Source: Reticulitermes lucifugus (taxonomy: Eukaryota > Arthropoda > Insecta > Blattodea > Rhinotermitidae). Taken from it: DNA of 64,000 nt. The notes beneath the pieces were generated by a model. It searched no databases. It was not told where the DNA came from and worked only from the letters and a program-made list of their open reading frames with translations. This document shows positions 49,401 through 60,964 of this stretch, one piece after another. Every line of letters begins with the position of its first letter. Position 1 is the stretch's first letter. The DNA is taken from the NCBI GenBank assembly GCA_026260175.1, contig JAKCWW010000554.1, positions 17,192 to 81,191 of the forward strand, read 5' to 3'. Made by a program: the position numbers and the translations under genes.

Positions 49401-51398
49401 ATTGTCTGTGTTATGAAACGTAAATAAATACCTCCAAATTTCAGCTGAGGTGAAAAATTGTCCAAACATCTGTTTGGATGAGGAAGTTCACCCTAGATCA
49501 GGCCATAAAGGTCTGGAGGGGGAGGATAGGTATAGCTCTACTCTTTCTTTAACCTCTGTGCTAGATGGGGGTGTGTGGTCAATGCCATGCCCCGGCTGCT
49601 TTACCTCTTGGAAAGAGACCAAGTACCCATTGTACAGGAGGCTGGGTGGGCCTCAGTCTGGACAGGAGCAGAAAATCTTGTGCCCACCTGGATTGGATCC
49701 CTGGACTGTTCAGCCTGTAGCAAGTCACTATACCAGCTACACTATCCTGGGTTTAGTTGAGTAGAATATCTAAAGGCATTACCACTATGTAGATGTTGGA
49801 ATATACCTTGTGGTTGGCTTAGGTCCTGACATTAAGTACACAATCCTGTTCAGTTTAAATTGTTCATATGAAGCTGCTGTGAATTTTCACCATTTATGAT
49901 GATTTGTTCCTTAGATGATCGTGAATGATGAAGTTTGTCAATAATGTCCTGGACTCTCTCACACACACTCAATTATGAATTTTCTCTCTGTGTGTGTGGT
50001 GAACAAAGTGGCGCTGGTACAGGTTTTGCTCCAAATACTTTGATTTTGCCCTGGCGGTATTGTTACACCAATTCTCTGTACTCATTCATTAATTTATCAT
50101 TGAGGCCGTGTAATCTTAGCAATTGACAGTATTGTTAAATAACACACTTAAAAAAGAGATTAGCATTGTAAATAATTATTGCATCTAACTTGTGAGTTAC
50201 AGATCTTAAGTTTTTTTAATGCTGTCACATGTTATGCTTTTGACCGATTAGGTTATAGTGATGAAAAACAAATAACTTGGTAAGAACTGTTTGCATATGA
50301 GTTCATTTTAACTATTTTCATATCTTGTCTGTATACTAAACCTTGAGGATTTCTTAAAGGATGTGTTCACTTGATGATAAAGTGTTGCTTTATAGATGTG
50401 TGATGTTGACAGTGGCGGTACTGCATCCGACTGGAAAACCTGGGGGACCTGACAGTGCAGTTGCGGGAGAGGCACTGGAGGATATTCAGTCTGTCTGGGA
50501 CATTAGAGACAGTGCGAGGTCGTGGGGTGGTGGGCCAAGAGCCTGTTCTGTCCAGCAGCTTACCTGCTTTCCAGTACAGTAGTCACGTCAGTTTGCAAGC
50601 ACCAAGTGGACACATGTGGTGAGATATATCAGATATATATGTGCTGAACCCATCTGTGTTATAAGAATACATGTACACTCTTGTGCTACAGGTCATGGTC
50701 ACTATGAGGGTATTTTATGCAAAATGCAGATGGTTGCTGCCATCTGTGAGTGATATTATGATATTATATGACTTAGTAAATTGTGTAAGCTACAGGTGAT
50801 ATGTTGTACCTTTTATTAAATTTATAAATGAGGAATGTCAGTAAAAATTGTGATCAGTGTTCCTAGGGCAGGCTGCCTGATGTGGGAGAGGATTTAACAA
50901 GTTAATCAAAGCCAGAGGGAATTACACTATTGTGGTCAGAATATATACTATACTGGTGTCCAGAAATTAAGTTTGAATTGGCATATTGCAACAGTAATAC
51001 TACATGAGACAGAGCTTTTCAAACAAGCAACATTTTTGAGTTCCCAGTAAATCTCATTTACAGATTGCAGTACATCATATCTCTTTGGGGAGTAAATTGT
51101 ATTATAAGTTTACATTAGCTAAATGTAGCATTAATAACTCAAGGTTTTTAGGGCTGCAGGTCTATAATATAAGAAAGTATGCTGAACTCACACATATACA
51201 CACGCATGTGCCAGTGTCTTAACTGTCCTTATTCCAGCACCGTAGAAAGTAAATATCCTCTAGGATAGTTTCTTGATGTTGTGCAGGGGTACATTTCGCA
51301 TGGAGCGAGAGGATGGCTACACATTTGACTGCCGGATTCCACCCTTCTCTCTTGAGAGCAAAAGTGAAGATCCTGGATCTACAACAGGAGTTATCTGA
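46479..51398 (+). CDS. POLDIP2: DNA polymerase delta-interacting protein 2 (POLDIP2), complete
   Basis: Seven exons are 46479-46573, 46886-47041, 47758-47857, 48310-48487, 49124-49287, 50413-50618 and 51287-51398 (TGA), giving about 336 residues. All phases match. The N-terminus (MELMVGLTKCVKKNLF...) is short, basic and hydrophobic, consistent with a mitochondrial presequence. Next is the YccV/HspQ-like domain (KYDTGQLFLHRVFGYRGVVL, FYQVLIDSRDCP, TEAVTFLGNQD, YAIPGLDYVAHEDILPY), then the C-terminal ApaG/DUF525 domain (RVTVIPFYMG, WWRYCIRLENL, RHWRIFSLSGTLETVRGRGV, FQYSSHVSLQAPSGHMWG, FDCRIPPFSLES). In mammals POLDIP2 is found in mitochondria and nucleus and binds polymerase delta p50, PCNA and PrimPol. 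Start choice: ATG 46479 is the first in-frame ATG of the exon, and the open frame upstream of it begins with GTG. The fifth exon ends at a weak donor (GTCTGT), supported by the conserved Trp-Trp junction. Introns carry a SINE, another dispersed repeat and an internal duplication. Confidence 0.97.
47042..47460. repeat. Duplicated block inside a POLDIP2 intron
   Basis: The copies lie at about 47047-47120 and 47383-47450. TTGGAGAATTAA(A/G)TTGTA is followed by ATTAGCTTTCTGATGTTT and TTGCAATTGTGTAG. They are about 85-90% identical and 336 bp apart. Confidence 0.75.
48800..48960 (+). repeat. tRNA-derived SINE copy, plus orientation
   Basis: The inverted relative of the other copies: GCCTTCTCCTCAGTGGGTAT, CCCTGAGGGTAAAGC, TGACCACTCACGTGT, GTGCCTTCATGACATGCACA and the ending ATTTTACCTGTACCTGAGAG. 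The head is truncated. This is the only copy in this orientation. Confidence 0.65.
49484..49756 (-). repeat. tRNA-derived SINE copy, nearly full length
   Basis: GTTCACCCTAGATCAGGCCA, TATAGCTCTACTCTTTCTTT, the body CTGTGCTAGATGGGGGTG, CCGGCTGCTTTACCTC, and the tRNA-like head at about 49690-49748 including TAGCTACACTATCC-like A-box complement. It lies in the POLDIP2 intron, antisense. Confidence 0.8.
50062..50150. repeat. Dispersed repeat, copy B
   Basis: The partner of 36560-36675: ACACCAATTCTCTGTACTCA, TAATCTTAGCAATTGACAGT and GTTAAATAACACA. Read on the + strand it gives a misleading WRYC that mimics the start of the next POLDIP2 exon. Confidence 0.6.
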
Positions 51399-51596
51399 GT
51401 CAGTTTGAAGTGTTGCCAACATCACAGAAGAAACTGTAAAGTGTATATATTTATTACTTTTTTATATTGTGATAATTGGAGTTAAAAATGTTTGAGCAAT
51501 ACGTTTCAGTGAAGTTTCCGTATTTTGTGTACATTTTAATTTATTCAGCTTTGTGAAATTCAAAAACTTGTACAGTAATTCAGAGTCAGTGAAAAT

Positions 51597-51602
51597 AATA
51601 AA
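51597..51602 (+). terminator. Candidate POLDIP2 polyadenylation signal
   Basis: AATAAA about 200 bp after the POLDIP2 stop codon, followed by T-rich sequence. It is the first canonical hexamer I noticed downstream. Transcript data are not available. Confidence 0.45.
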
Positions 51603-52589
51603 GCTCAGTGTTTTGAATTGGTTTAATTTTAAAGTTCTTGCTCTTCTCTTAAATGAATTATTTTCCCAGTACAGTTATTGCTTTGATGTCTGCAGTCTTC
51701 ATACTGCTGTGTTATGGATTCCAGATTTGTATCTGTTCTGTTGTAATGTAGGTATGATTGAAAGTGGGGTGATAATGATCTAGTATACAACATTTGGCTG
51801 GAAAGGTAGTCTCAGCAGTAATGCGTGTGATATAATTGTGGGGGTTCATGATTCAAATGTTGGCCATGGCAATGTCCATTTTGACTGAGGATTCTGAAAA
51901 TTATTTTCCTTTGTCCTTATAGTGAATGCTTGTAAAATACCATCATCCATTTACATTAACTGTACATGATTTTGTCCTCACACTGAATGTCAAATAACCT
52001 CTGCAATTTATTAAATTTACCATACCATCTCCTACACATGGTTGGCCACTATCCGAACAGCTGTGTCATGTCTGATTGTGCAGTGCTTTGAAGTTTGCTC
52101 CTAAGAGTGTGCTAGTATTTCATCTTGTTATTGACAGACCACAGCCTTGTGCACTTCAGTTTATTTCTTTGCCCCAAGAGTACATTTGATTTACAAATAC
52201 ACAGTAAATGAAATCTAGAAATAGGGAAACAAAATAACTGCAGGGATTTGATGACATTTAAATGTAGCTGCAAGTGCAGGAAGGGTGGAACTGAAAGTAG
52301 TTTTCAAGGGGTTAAGCATTAGACTATAATAACTGTGCACATTGGGGTATCATAACTCAACGATATGTGAGGGGGATGTGACAGTTGAACACTTGTGTGT
52401 GACAAATGTAGAAGTAGCTAATTAACTGAAACCCTTTAGATAAACATTACAAAATAATCAACATCCTCACTGAATTTGGTGCATCCACAAAACTAATAGA
52501 CTAAACAAGAAAAAAGCTGTAGTAAAGCGTATGTAGATAATTTCTCTGATTCATTTTATTTATATATATATATATTTATTTATTTATAT
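51603..52589. other. Intergenic DNA downstream of POLDIP2
   Basis: AT-rich with no coding signal. A (TA)n/(TATT)n run lies near 52556-52590. Confidence 0.5.
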
Positions 52590-53710
52590 AATCAAGATGG
52601 TCAAAACAAGGAAATGCTTTATTACCATTGATTATCAACTTTGCTTTAGAATATGCCATTGGAAAGGTTCAAGATAATCAGGCGGGATTGAAACCACAAA
52701 CAGGACAGATGTTTCTGGCCTGTGTTAGTGATGTTCATTTATTTAATACCATGAAGAAAAACACAGAAATGAGGTGCTAGCAAAATTAACACATAAAAAC
52801 TGCAGACAAAACAAAGAACATATTGATGTTTTGTGATCAGAATGCAGCACCGGGTCATAATATGAAGATGAATAATTTATACGTACTTTGAGAGCGTGTC
52901 AGTAACAAATCAGTGTTATTCCTTATGCTTCTTGTTTTGTGTAGTATGAAAATTGGACTCACAGTCTGAGGTTATTTGAGAATGGGTTTCTAAGGAAAAT
53001 AGCAAGAGAAAATAAGAAGGTAGTTGGGGGAGGAGAGCGAATCCCACGTATTGTTGCAATGTCCAGAAACTCAAGAGGTGGAGAGAGGAGCTCATGAATA
53101 GGAAATGACTACATGTCAATGAGGAAATAGCACTCAGGAAGTTACTCCCAAAAATGCCACTGAACAGATGAATTTAGCCACCCTCGCATACGAGATTAAA
53201 TGCAAATGGGAAAGCACAACTGAGGTTGGGGGGAGAGCAAGACTGAGATTGTATGTAGGATCAAAAGTCTATAAATAACATGGATAAGACAAGAACCTTT
53301 CAAATCATAATAAATAGCATAGATAAAGTGCAGTCATTAGCAATATGGTGGATGTGCACTGGAGAAAAGCTTGGTGTTGTCAGGCACATCCAAAGAAATG
53401 TATTTGAAAGTCAACTAATAATAAAAATGTAGTGAAGAAGGATGCATTATTAGGAGGTTCATAACTTGTACTTAAAATTTAAGTGGACAGCTTGATTGTA
53501 AGACATCACTTGGAAGACCTAAACACAAATGGGATGATGATATTAATATAGGTATTAAAGCAGTAGTGTGTGGACTGGAATAACATGTCGCAGGATAAGG
53601 TCCAGTGGTAGGCTGTTTTGAACATGGTGTGGCCTTTGGGTTCCATAAAATGCAGAGAATTTCTTGACCAGCTGAGTGGTTCTTATCTTCAGCACTATGG
53701 AATTGAAACA
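52590..53710 (+). mobile_element. Degenerate LINE, RT 3' half
   Basis: Read in broken frames on the + strand: KQGNALLPLIINFALEYAIG near 52605, the decayed metal-site region FLACVSDVHLFNTMKKNTE near 52710, ENWTHSLR...LFENGFLRKIA near 52950-53010, GRPRHKWDDDINIGIKAV near 53515, and the tail FLTSxxxxxFSTME near 53660-53700. This is a common insect LINE layout, with RT palm, then the CETW-like region, then GRPRRRWxDNI. Stops and deletions are numerous. Fragments of a similar LINE are at 28290 and 57600. Confidence 0.7.
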
Positions 53711-55793
53711 CAACAGACTATTCTGTAATCAAAAACCTCACAAGGCATGTTAAAAACAAATCTCACGTATGCCAGAACACTGGACATGTTGGGTTTACAA
53801 GCATTTTACACTGGTCATTTTCTTTCCTATTGTTCTTCTTATATGATTTTGGTTGACCTTGGCTGTTGATTGGAATCCTTTTGTGGCCAAAGAGTCAATG
53901 ATATTGACAAAAGAGAAGAAGTTCTTGTTTTGTTCATATTCTTCATTATAGACTGAATACCCAGTTGCATGCCTGTCATCCTACCATTCTTATAAAAACA
54001 ATAATATAGCACTAGCAACTGGGTGACCTGAAAAGTGATGTACGGTGCATAACCTGCAAACAAAATTAATACTAAAGAAGAGTATTTTATGTTTCAATAC
54101 TCAATTTTGCAAAACATGTGAGTCTGTTCGTATTAGTTCATTTAATTTTTTATGTGTATACATTTGGTCACTTGACTGCTATATCAGATCCTGGTATTAG
54201 TTCACATGCGGATAATATATAATACATAATCGGATGGGTAAATGATGTGAATGGTAAGTAGGTAAGTGTGGAAGATGTTTGTGGTGTATTTCATGATGCT
54301 ATTTATACACAAAAATTATAAAAATTGTGTTTATGTGACAGGTGATTACATCCTCCATACTTGCATGATTTATTCTGAGGTATACAGACATTGTAAATTT
54401 GGATGGTCATGAGCCTGTCTAATACATGCAGCAAAAGACCTTTTGTAGGTTATGTAGTGGGCCTTTTGAAGTGTGGCACATTTCATATGTAGGATGTGAG
54501 TATAAATATAAAGTCTGTTTAGGGGCAGAATATAGTAATATAGGCTTGTGTATAATAAAAAAACTATGTTATCAATGGACAGTGGAGAAGGAATAGTTAT
54601 GTCAGAGCCCTCAGACAGCAGCTAAGGTTAGCAAGACAGTGTACAAGTAGGTCCCATGGGGACTATGTAAAGTGACTTTGTTCTAGCATCAGAAAATAAA
54701 TGAAGGCTTAAGTTTGAATGGGTTGACATGTGAAAATCTTCAGATGTCACTTGATGGAAGATTATGAAGTTATGTTTTGTGTAGTGTCCTATACTTTTCA
54801 TTAACTGGGGCATCTCAAATCTGACAGTACAAGATCATATTTTGTAATTATAAAAACACATGTTTGAACTAAATGAATTGGTAACTTTTTAGTCATCCTA
54901 TATTTTAGGTCTCCAATGTCATGCTGGGAGGTGCTGTAGCAGTGCAGTTGTGCTTGGGCCACGTGAGAGGTTGTTGTCTTGTCAGTTTCAGGCACACCCA
55001 ACAGACCATTGCTGTTTTTAACCTGTCTCAGTACTTTGTGTGCAGTTGTCACACACCAAATCTGCACTGTGATACAATTTGTGTCCATAATTCAAAGTGA
55101 AGGTATTGGAACTTATTTTTAAGCTAAATATTTACACTGTATTGTGTGTTAATGATTCTGAGTACAACATTGTTGTGATTATTACCATTGTTATTGCTGT
55201 CATTATTGTTATTTGATAATAGTTACTATTATAACCACACCATCAGTAGTATTAGTAGTAGTAGTAGTAGTATATGATGCTGGTAGTATTAGTAGTAGTA
55301 AAGGCAGTGGCAATAATAGGAACTGTGGTGATGGTGGTGGTGGTGGTGATTATGATGGTATTTATGATGTGAGAATACACTTAGTGTTCCAGTCACTGAC
55401 TCTCATTGAAAGATCTAAGTAGCAAATTATGATTTAAATGTGACTTCTGACATTTTGTGCCTTCCTGACTTACATTACTCAGAATTTTGGTCCTCACTGA
55501 AGTATGTAAATGTATTCCATTAAATTCTACAAAGTGAAACACTTAAAAGTACATATTGTTATTAAGTCACAGTGTCCATAATGTGAGCATATTTTTAATT
55601 GTGGCACTTGCACATATTGTTGTAATACTACAAATTAATAACAGAGACTGCATTGGTAAGGGCTACTTTCAAGTGTGCCATTCTGTATACTGACTATCTG
55701 GGAAGTATCACTTTCTTTCACAAATAATTTAATTAATTTTTTTTTAATAAATACAGTTTTCTTACCAGATGCTTTTCTCTCTCTTCTTTTAAG
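53711..55793. other. Intergenic / 5' region of the LDLa gene
   Basis: No exon found. (TAG)n occurs at about 55246-55272 and (GGT)n at about 55330-55350. The GC-richer block at 54900-55090 has an open minus-strand frame without recognisable motifs. The first, non-coding exon of the LDLa gene may lie here. Confidence 0.45.
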
Positions 55794-55825
55794 GAGCATT
55801 GTGTAGTGTCAGTAATCACCACAAA

Positions 55826-58800
55826 ATGACAGTATCAACAGTTCTCTTCTTCATTTTGCTAGTCACAACTTTGGGCAGTACTTCCCCTGTCCCTCATGAC
55901 ATTTACCATGTTAATACAGATCAGCATGCAGACACATACACAGAACAGCATCAGACAGAAGTGCCTCAGTTTGGAGTGTCTGTTCCCAGATTTGTGTGAG
56001 TAACTTTCCATTCTGTAATAGAAGTGAAGTAGATTAGGGATCTTTGTGTACCTGTACTGAAACACATCTGAAGTTGAGGGTGGTTCAATAGCTTTTGGTA
56101 CTCTGTCATCTATACTTATTGGTACAATTGTATTTATTTTGTGTGGATATCGTCACTTATTGACAAAAGCCTATGGCTATGCTTGTTAAGTATATAGTTA
56201 ATATATTCTTAAGAATATTGTATATATTTAATATATTGCATGTTATTTGAAGTTATTTGATGAATTCCATATCCCATGGTGCGGATTATTGTAACCTCTG
56301 AGGATTGCTGGATATATAAATAAATCTGAATCTGAATTCAATTAGGTAAAGATTTAACAGACAAGCATAATGGAGTTACAACGTGCTTAATTCTGAGTGC
56401 ATTAAAAATCAGAAACAGAATTTAAATCCATTTTATTTTTAAAGGTATAATGAAGAATACATCATCAATACACTGCTACCTCAAATGAAGTGTTGAAATA
56501 TTCAGTCCATAATTCTCACATATGCCCCTAAAAATCTGCTATAGCAAAAGGGTACAAATTTTCTTTGAACTCTCTCACATTTAGATAAATCAGTGAATAA
56601 TGGAGTTTAGGACAACAGGTGCATACACAACTTTGGGCTGTCTAAGTTTGCAGTTCAAAGCAAAAACCTGACCGAGAGTCAGAAAAAGCAATGTAATGTA
56701 ATGTATTGTAATGAATAAAACCCAGCCTATTTAATATTTACCGGTAAACCATGAGAAATTGTGTAGCTAATCTGATGATAAAAATATGGCTTAATTAAAG
56801 TCTAACAGAACTCCCAAGTCCATGAAGGTGATAGGACTCTAAAAAGAAAACCATTGCATAGTACATAATTCAAGTTAATACTGATCACTACATGAGTAAG
56901 TGATATAATAGTAATTTGACCAAAATAGTGATGATTATGATGATGATAGTTCACAACTTTGATATTCTGCATCCATGCAATGGGTAATAACTACTGTGTT
57001 TATATTAGGACTTTACCACTAGCTGAAATACCAGTGTTTCTTCGTAGCTTTCTTGTGCTTTATTACAGTGGTAATATCACCAAGAGTTTAGTACCAGAAA
57101 TGAGAAACAGACGATGGAGTACACTGAACGGTCCACAACAAGTTGTTATATGTCGTGGAGACGATGGACGTCAATTTGACGGCTTCCCTTGTGATGATAA
57201 TGTCTGTGTACCACTTCATTGGGTTTGTGACAGAGATACTGACTGTGAAGGTAAGTATTTGCTGCTTGCAAAACAGATGGTCTTTGATTTAGCATGCAGT
57301 TTACATATGGACAGACTAGGGACCCTTCTATCTTGATGTGGTAGGGGGTGGTGGGGTGCACAGGGGTGGGAGGGTTACATAGTTTAGTCACTTGGCCTGC
57401 TTCACTAGCAGGGATGTAATCTCTGCTAGGGTCATGCATGCTATGCAGGTTGAAGGTAGAGGTCAGGTGAGTGTAAGTTTGTGGTTAGTGATTGAGTATG
57501 GGGCTAACCTCACCTCGGAGAACAGTACATGTTAAGAAATCTGATAGTGCATGTCAGATGGACAATTTAGGAAAGCAGCTAAGGAATGGTTACAAGGATA
57601 GTGAGTTTTGCTTACTGTTTGGAATGTTCTAGGTTTATTCTGGACGGGAGCTTTAACAAATTCAAATTAGAACTAGAGAAACATAGTATTGATATTGGGA
57701 CATTTCAAGAAGTGAAAAGGAAAGTGGAAAGGTGAGGGAATAATGGATGCATGGAATTTTACTGTGCTCTATAGTGGAAGTATAGATATTGTGTTTGACC
57801 AGGATTTCTGGTAAATAAGGAATATAAAATGATAATATTATTGGAAAGGCTATTGCAGGAATGAAGAGAAGGAGGCAGCAAATTATGATACTACTTAATA
57901 ATCACAGTGAAACAGAGTAGAGGGCATGGTATCCCATGTGGCTGAATCGTATACTGACCTATCAAGAAGGAATGAAATTTTTGAACCTAGAAGATACATA
58001 ACAAATTACGAAGTACCAGAGGAAGATAATATATATGCTGAATTAATTAAGTATGGAGGGTTGGGGACGGTAGGGAGACATGCATGTATTAACAGAAATA
58101 GTATGGATAAGGGAGGCTGTGCCAGCAGAAGGGCACACTGAAATAGTTTACCTGATGCATATGGATTATAAGTTGGAATGAAATAATTATAGAGGAGTGC
58201 CATTATGAAATTCAAGTTATAAAAGTTGACTGATATTTTATATAAACAGCTGGCTCCATACTTAGAGGAGATTTTAGGTGAATATCAGCCCTGTGAGTTG
58301 GGTATGGACTTACATTTGATTAATACGATGAAAATGATTTATTTCAAACACACTTTCCATAATTCAACTTTGGTGTTTCCAGGAGGTGAGGACGAGGCAG
58401 AATGTGGTAACTGTGAAAATGATGAACTGTACTGTATAGTGCAAGGTGTCAAAACATGTCTGTCTGCACATTTCCTGTGTGATGGCCGAAGAGACTGCGG
58501 TGATGGGTTAGTGTCTGGATCATATGTTTACAGTCAACTGTACTGCAGTACTGTTAAAAGTAACAAAAAGAACAGTGAAAATACGTGCCTAATATGCAAA
58601 CTCCTGTACAGTATCCGCACAAAATAAAAACCTAGAATTCCATTAATGCGTGGACACTACATAAAATTCCAGGAGTGTAAGAAAAGTGTACACAAGTGAT
58701 CTACCTGAAGGACCAATATATCCGGTCGCACAAAGGTCCGTATATAATGTACAGGATTGACACTGGTTTTTTACATTAGCACTGCCACACATACATCCAC

Positions 58801-60920
58801 ATCTTATGGTCCGACGCCATTTATATTTTTTATACTCACATTTTTATGCTTATGTGTTTTTTATATTTTACATCTTTTATATTTACATTTTAACAAATAC
58901 TTCTCTTATGCAGCACTTTTATATATTGATATACATTTTATATATATAATTGTAAACAAAAAAGTGGGGGCGGAGTTTTTCCTCTTATCAAAATGTACAG
59001 AGTTTGATTTTCATGGTTTTCTGTCATAGGCCTGATGATGGCTCTTTGAGCTGAAACCGGTAGCCTGATCACATGTTGCAAGTGTGTGTGTTGGTTTTGA
59101 CTGTACTACTGACAAGAGTAAAATACACTTTTGGAAGCTTGTAATATTTTGATCGATTAATCGTTTGCATCTCGAATTGAATATAGGTGTTTAAGTGATA
59201 TTTATTTTGATTTCGACAATTGGAAGTAATGGCTAGTAGCAGACATGGTAGCAGGCACGTAAAAGTGGTGTTGAGTGCACGTGTGTAGTGCGGGCATTAA
59301 AGTTTCTGGTTCCGTGTGTGCGGGATGACAAGAATTGTGAAAGACAAGGAAAATGCACATATTATTTCTCGAAGTGACAGTGATTTGCCGAGTCAGACGA
59401 TAGTTTTGAATCCTTACCAGGCAGTAACAGTCCTGTACCTGAACAAAGTCCAAGGTATGGTGTAGTTCGTCACGTGAGAGTGAGGAGTCAGATTCTGACG
59501 TTACCAATGGTAGCGAAGGAAGGGATTGGAAAGAAGTCGCAGATGGCGACGTTCAGACGCAAACCACCTTCCAGTACAATGAGTTGCAAGGGGCGAAGCA
59601 TGCGTCTCGTCAGGTTGCACCCACAGCAGCTTATTTCTGTATTTTTTTTTTTTTACAATGCAGCTGCAGTTTCTAGACGAATTTGTAACACAAACAAATA
59701 ATTACACCAAAAAATTTCTCCAGTCTCATACAGACTCCATGGCAAGGAATTGGAAAAACTTAACTTTTGCAGAGTGAAAAGGATTTATAGCCTGCCTAAT
59801 AAATATGGATCTACACAGACAACCACCCATAGAATCTGACTGGTACACTACTCCATCACAGTATTGTCCCTGGTTCCAGAACATGTTTCCCAGAGACCAT
59901 TTGCAAGTAATGCTGACATTTTTTTATGTGGTAGAAAACAGGAATCTTGCTGCACCGGACGAACTTGATTATGACCCTTGCGCACAATTCCAGCCATTTG
60001 TAGAACATGCCAACAGGGTTTTTGGCCATCATTACAGGAACATGAACAGCTTAGTGTGGATGAAAGCCTGGTAGGCACAAAGAACCACACATAATTGCTG
60101 CAGTATTTACCCAACAAACACCATCATCAATGGGGGATCAAACTGTGGATGCTGTGTGATTCAGTAACAAGTTACTGCTTGGCATTTTTTTGTATACAGG
60201 GGATCAAAACATACAGAGGATAATGATGCTATCCAGAAATATGGCTTAGCTCACACAGTTCTAATGAAGTTACTAAAAATGGTAAGTTCATCTGCATGGA
60301 CTAACATGTTTTCATTGACAGTTTTTTATGACAGTCCTACTTGCTGAAGACTTGTTCAAATTAAGTACATATGTGACAGGAACCATAAAAAGAAACAGGA
60401 AATTTCTTCCCCACGCTTTTTGGAGAAAGTTTGAAGTTGGTGAGAAGAAATATTGTTGCACAGGTCCAGTTCTTGTTGGTGCCTTTTGTTTAAAAAAAAG
60501 GTCCTTACGTCTTCCTGTGCTTTTCCTGTCCACTCACACCAAGGCAGAAGATTCTCAACGTATTCTTGTATGACATGGTCAACAAAGACACGATAAAAAT
60601 ATATATGGATTTATGGGGGGAGTTGACACATCGGATGCTGCGTTGTATCTTGAGGAAAAGAGAACAGCAAAATACTGGCAGAAAGTGTATGTCAATATTT
60701 TTTCAAGAATGGTTCTGAATAGTTACATTATTTGTAAAGTAAACATACCTGCTGGAAGTAAACCAGTGTCAAGATTGGCCTGTGCAATAAAAATTGTTGA
60801 TACAGTGAGTGAAGAGTAGCTACAAGAGAAGAACAGTGCAGCTGGAATATCAGGCATAAGAAATGAAGAAACTGATTCAAAACACGTCAGAAAACTGCCT
60901 GCTGAGAAGGAAAAGGTTTG

Positions 60921-60964
<44 letters not shown>

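Noticed and set aside
49935-50126. WRYC read on the + strand looks like the next POLDIP2 exon
   Set aside because: It is not preceded by a usable acceptor, continues as YTNSLYSF and not IRLENL, and belongs to a dispersed repeat also present at 36560. The true exon starts at 50413.
55213-55422. Open frame with long Val and Gly runs
   Set aside because: Produced by the (TAG)n and (GGT)n simple repeats.
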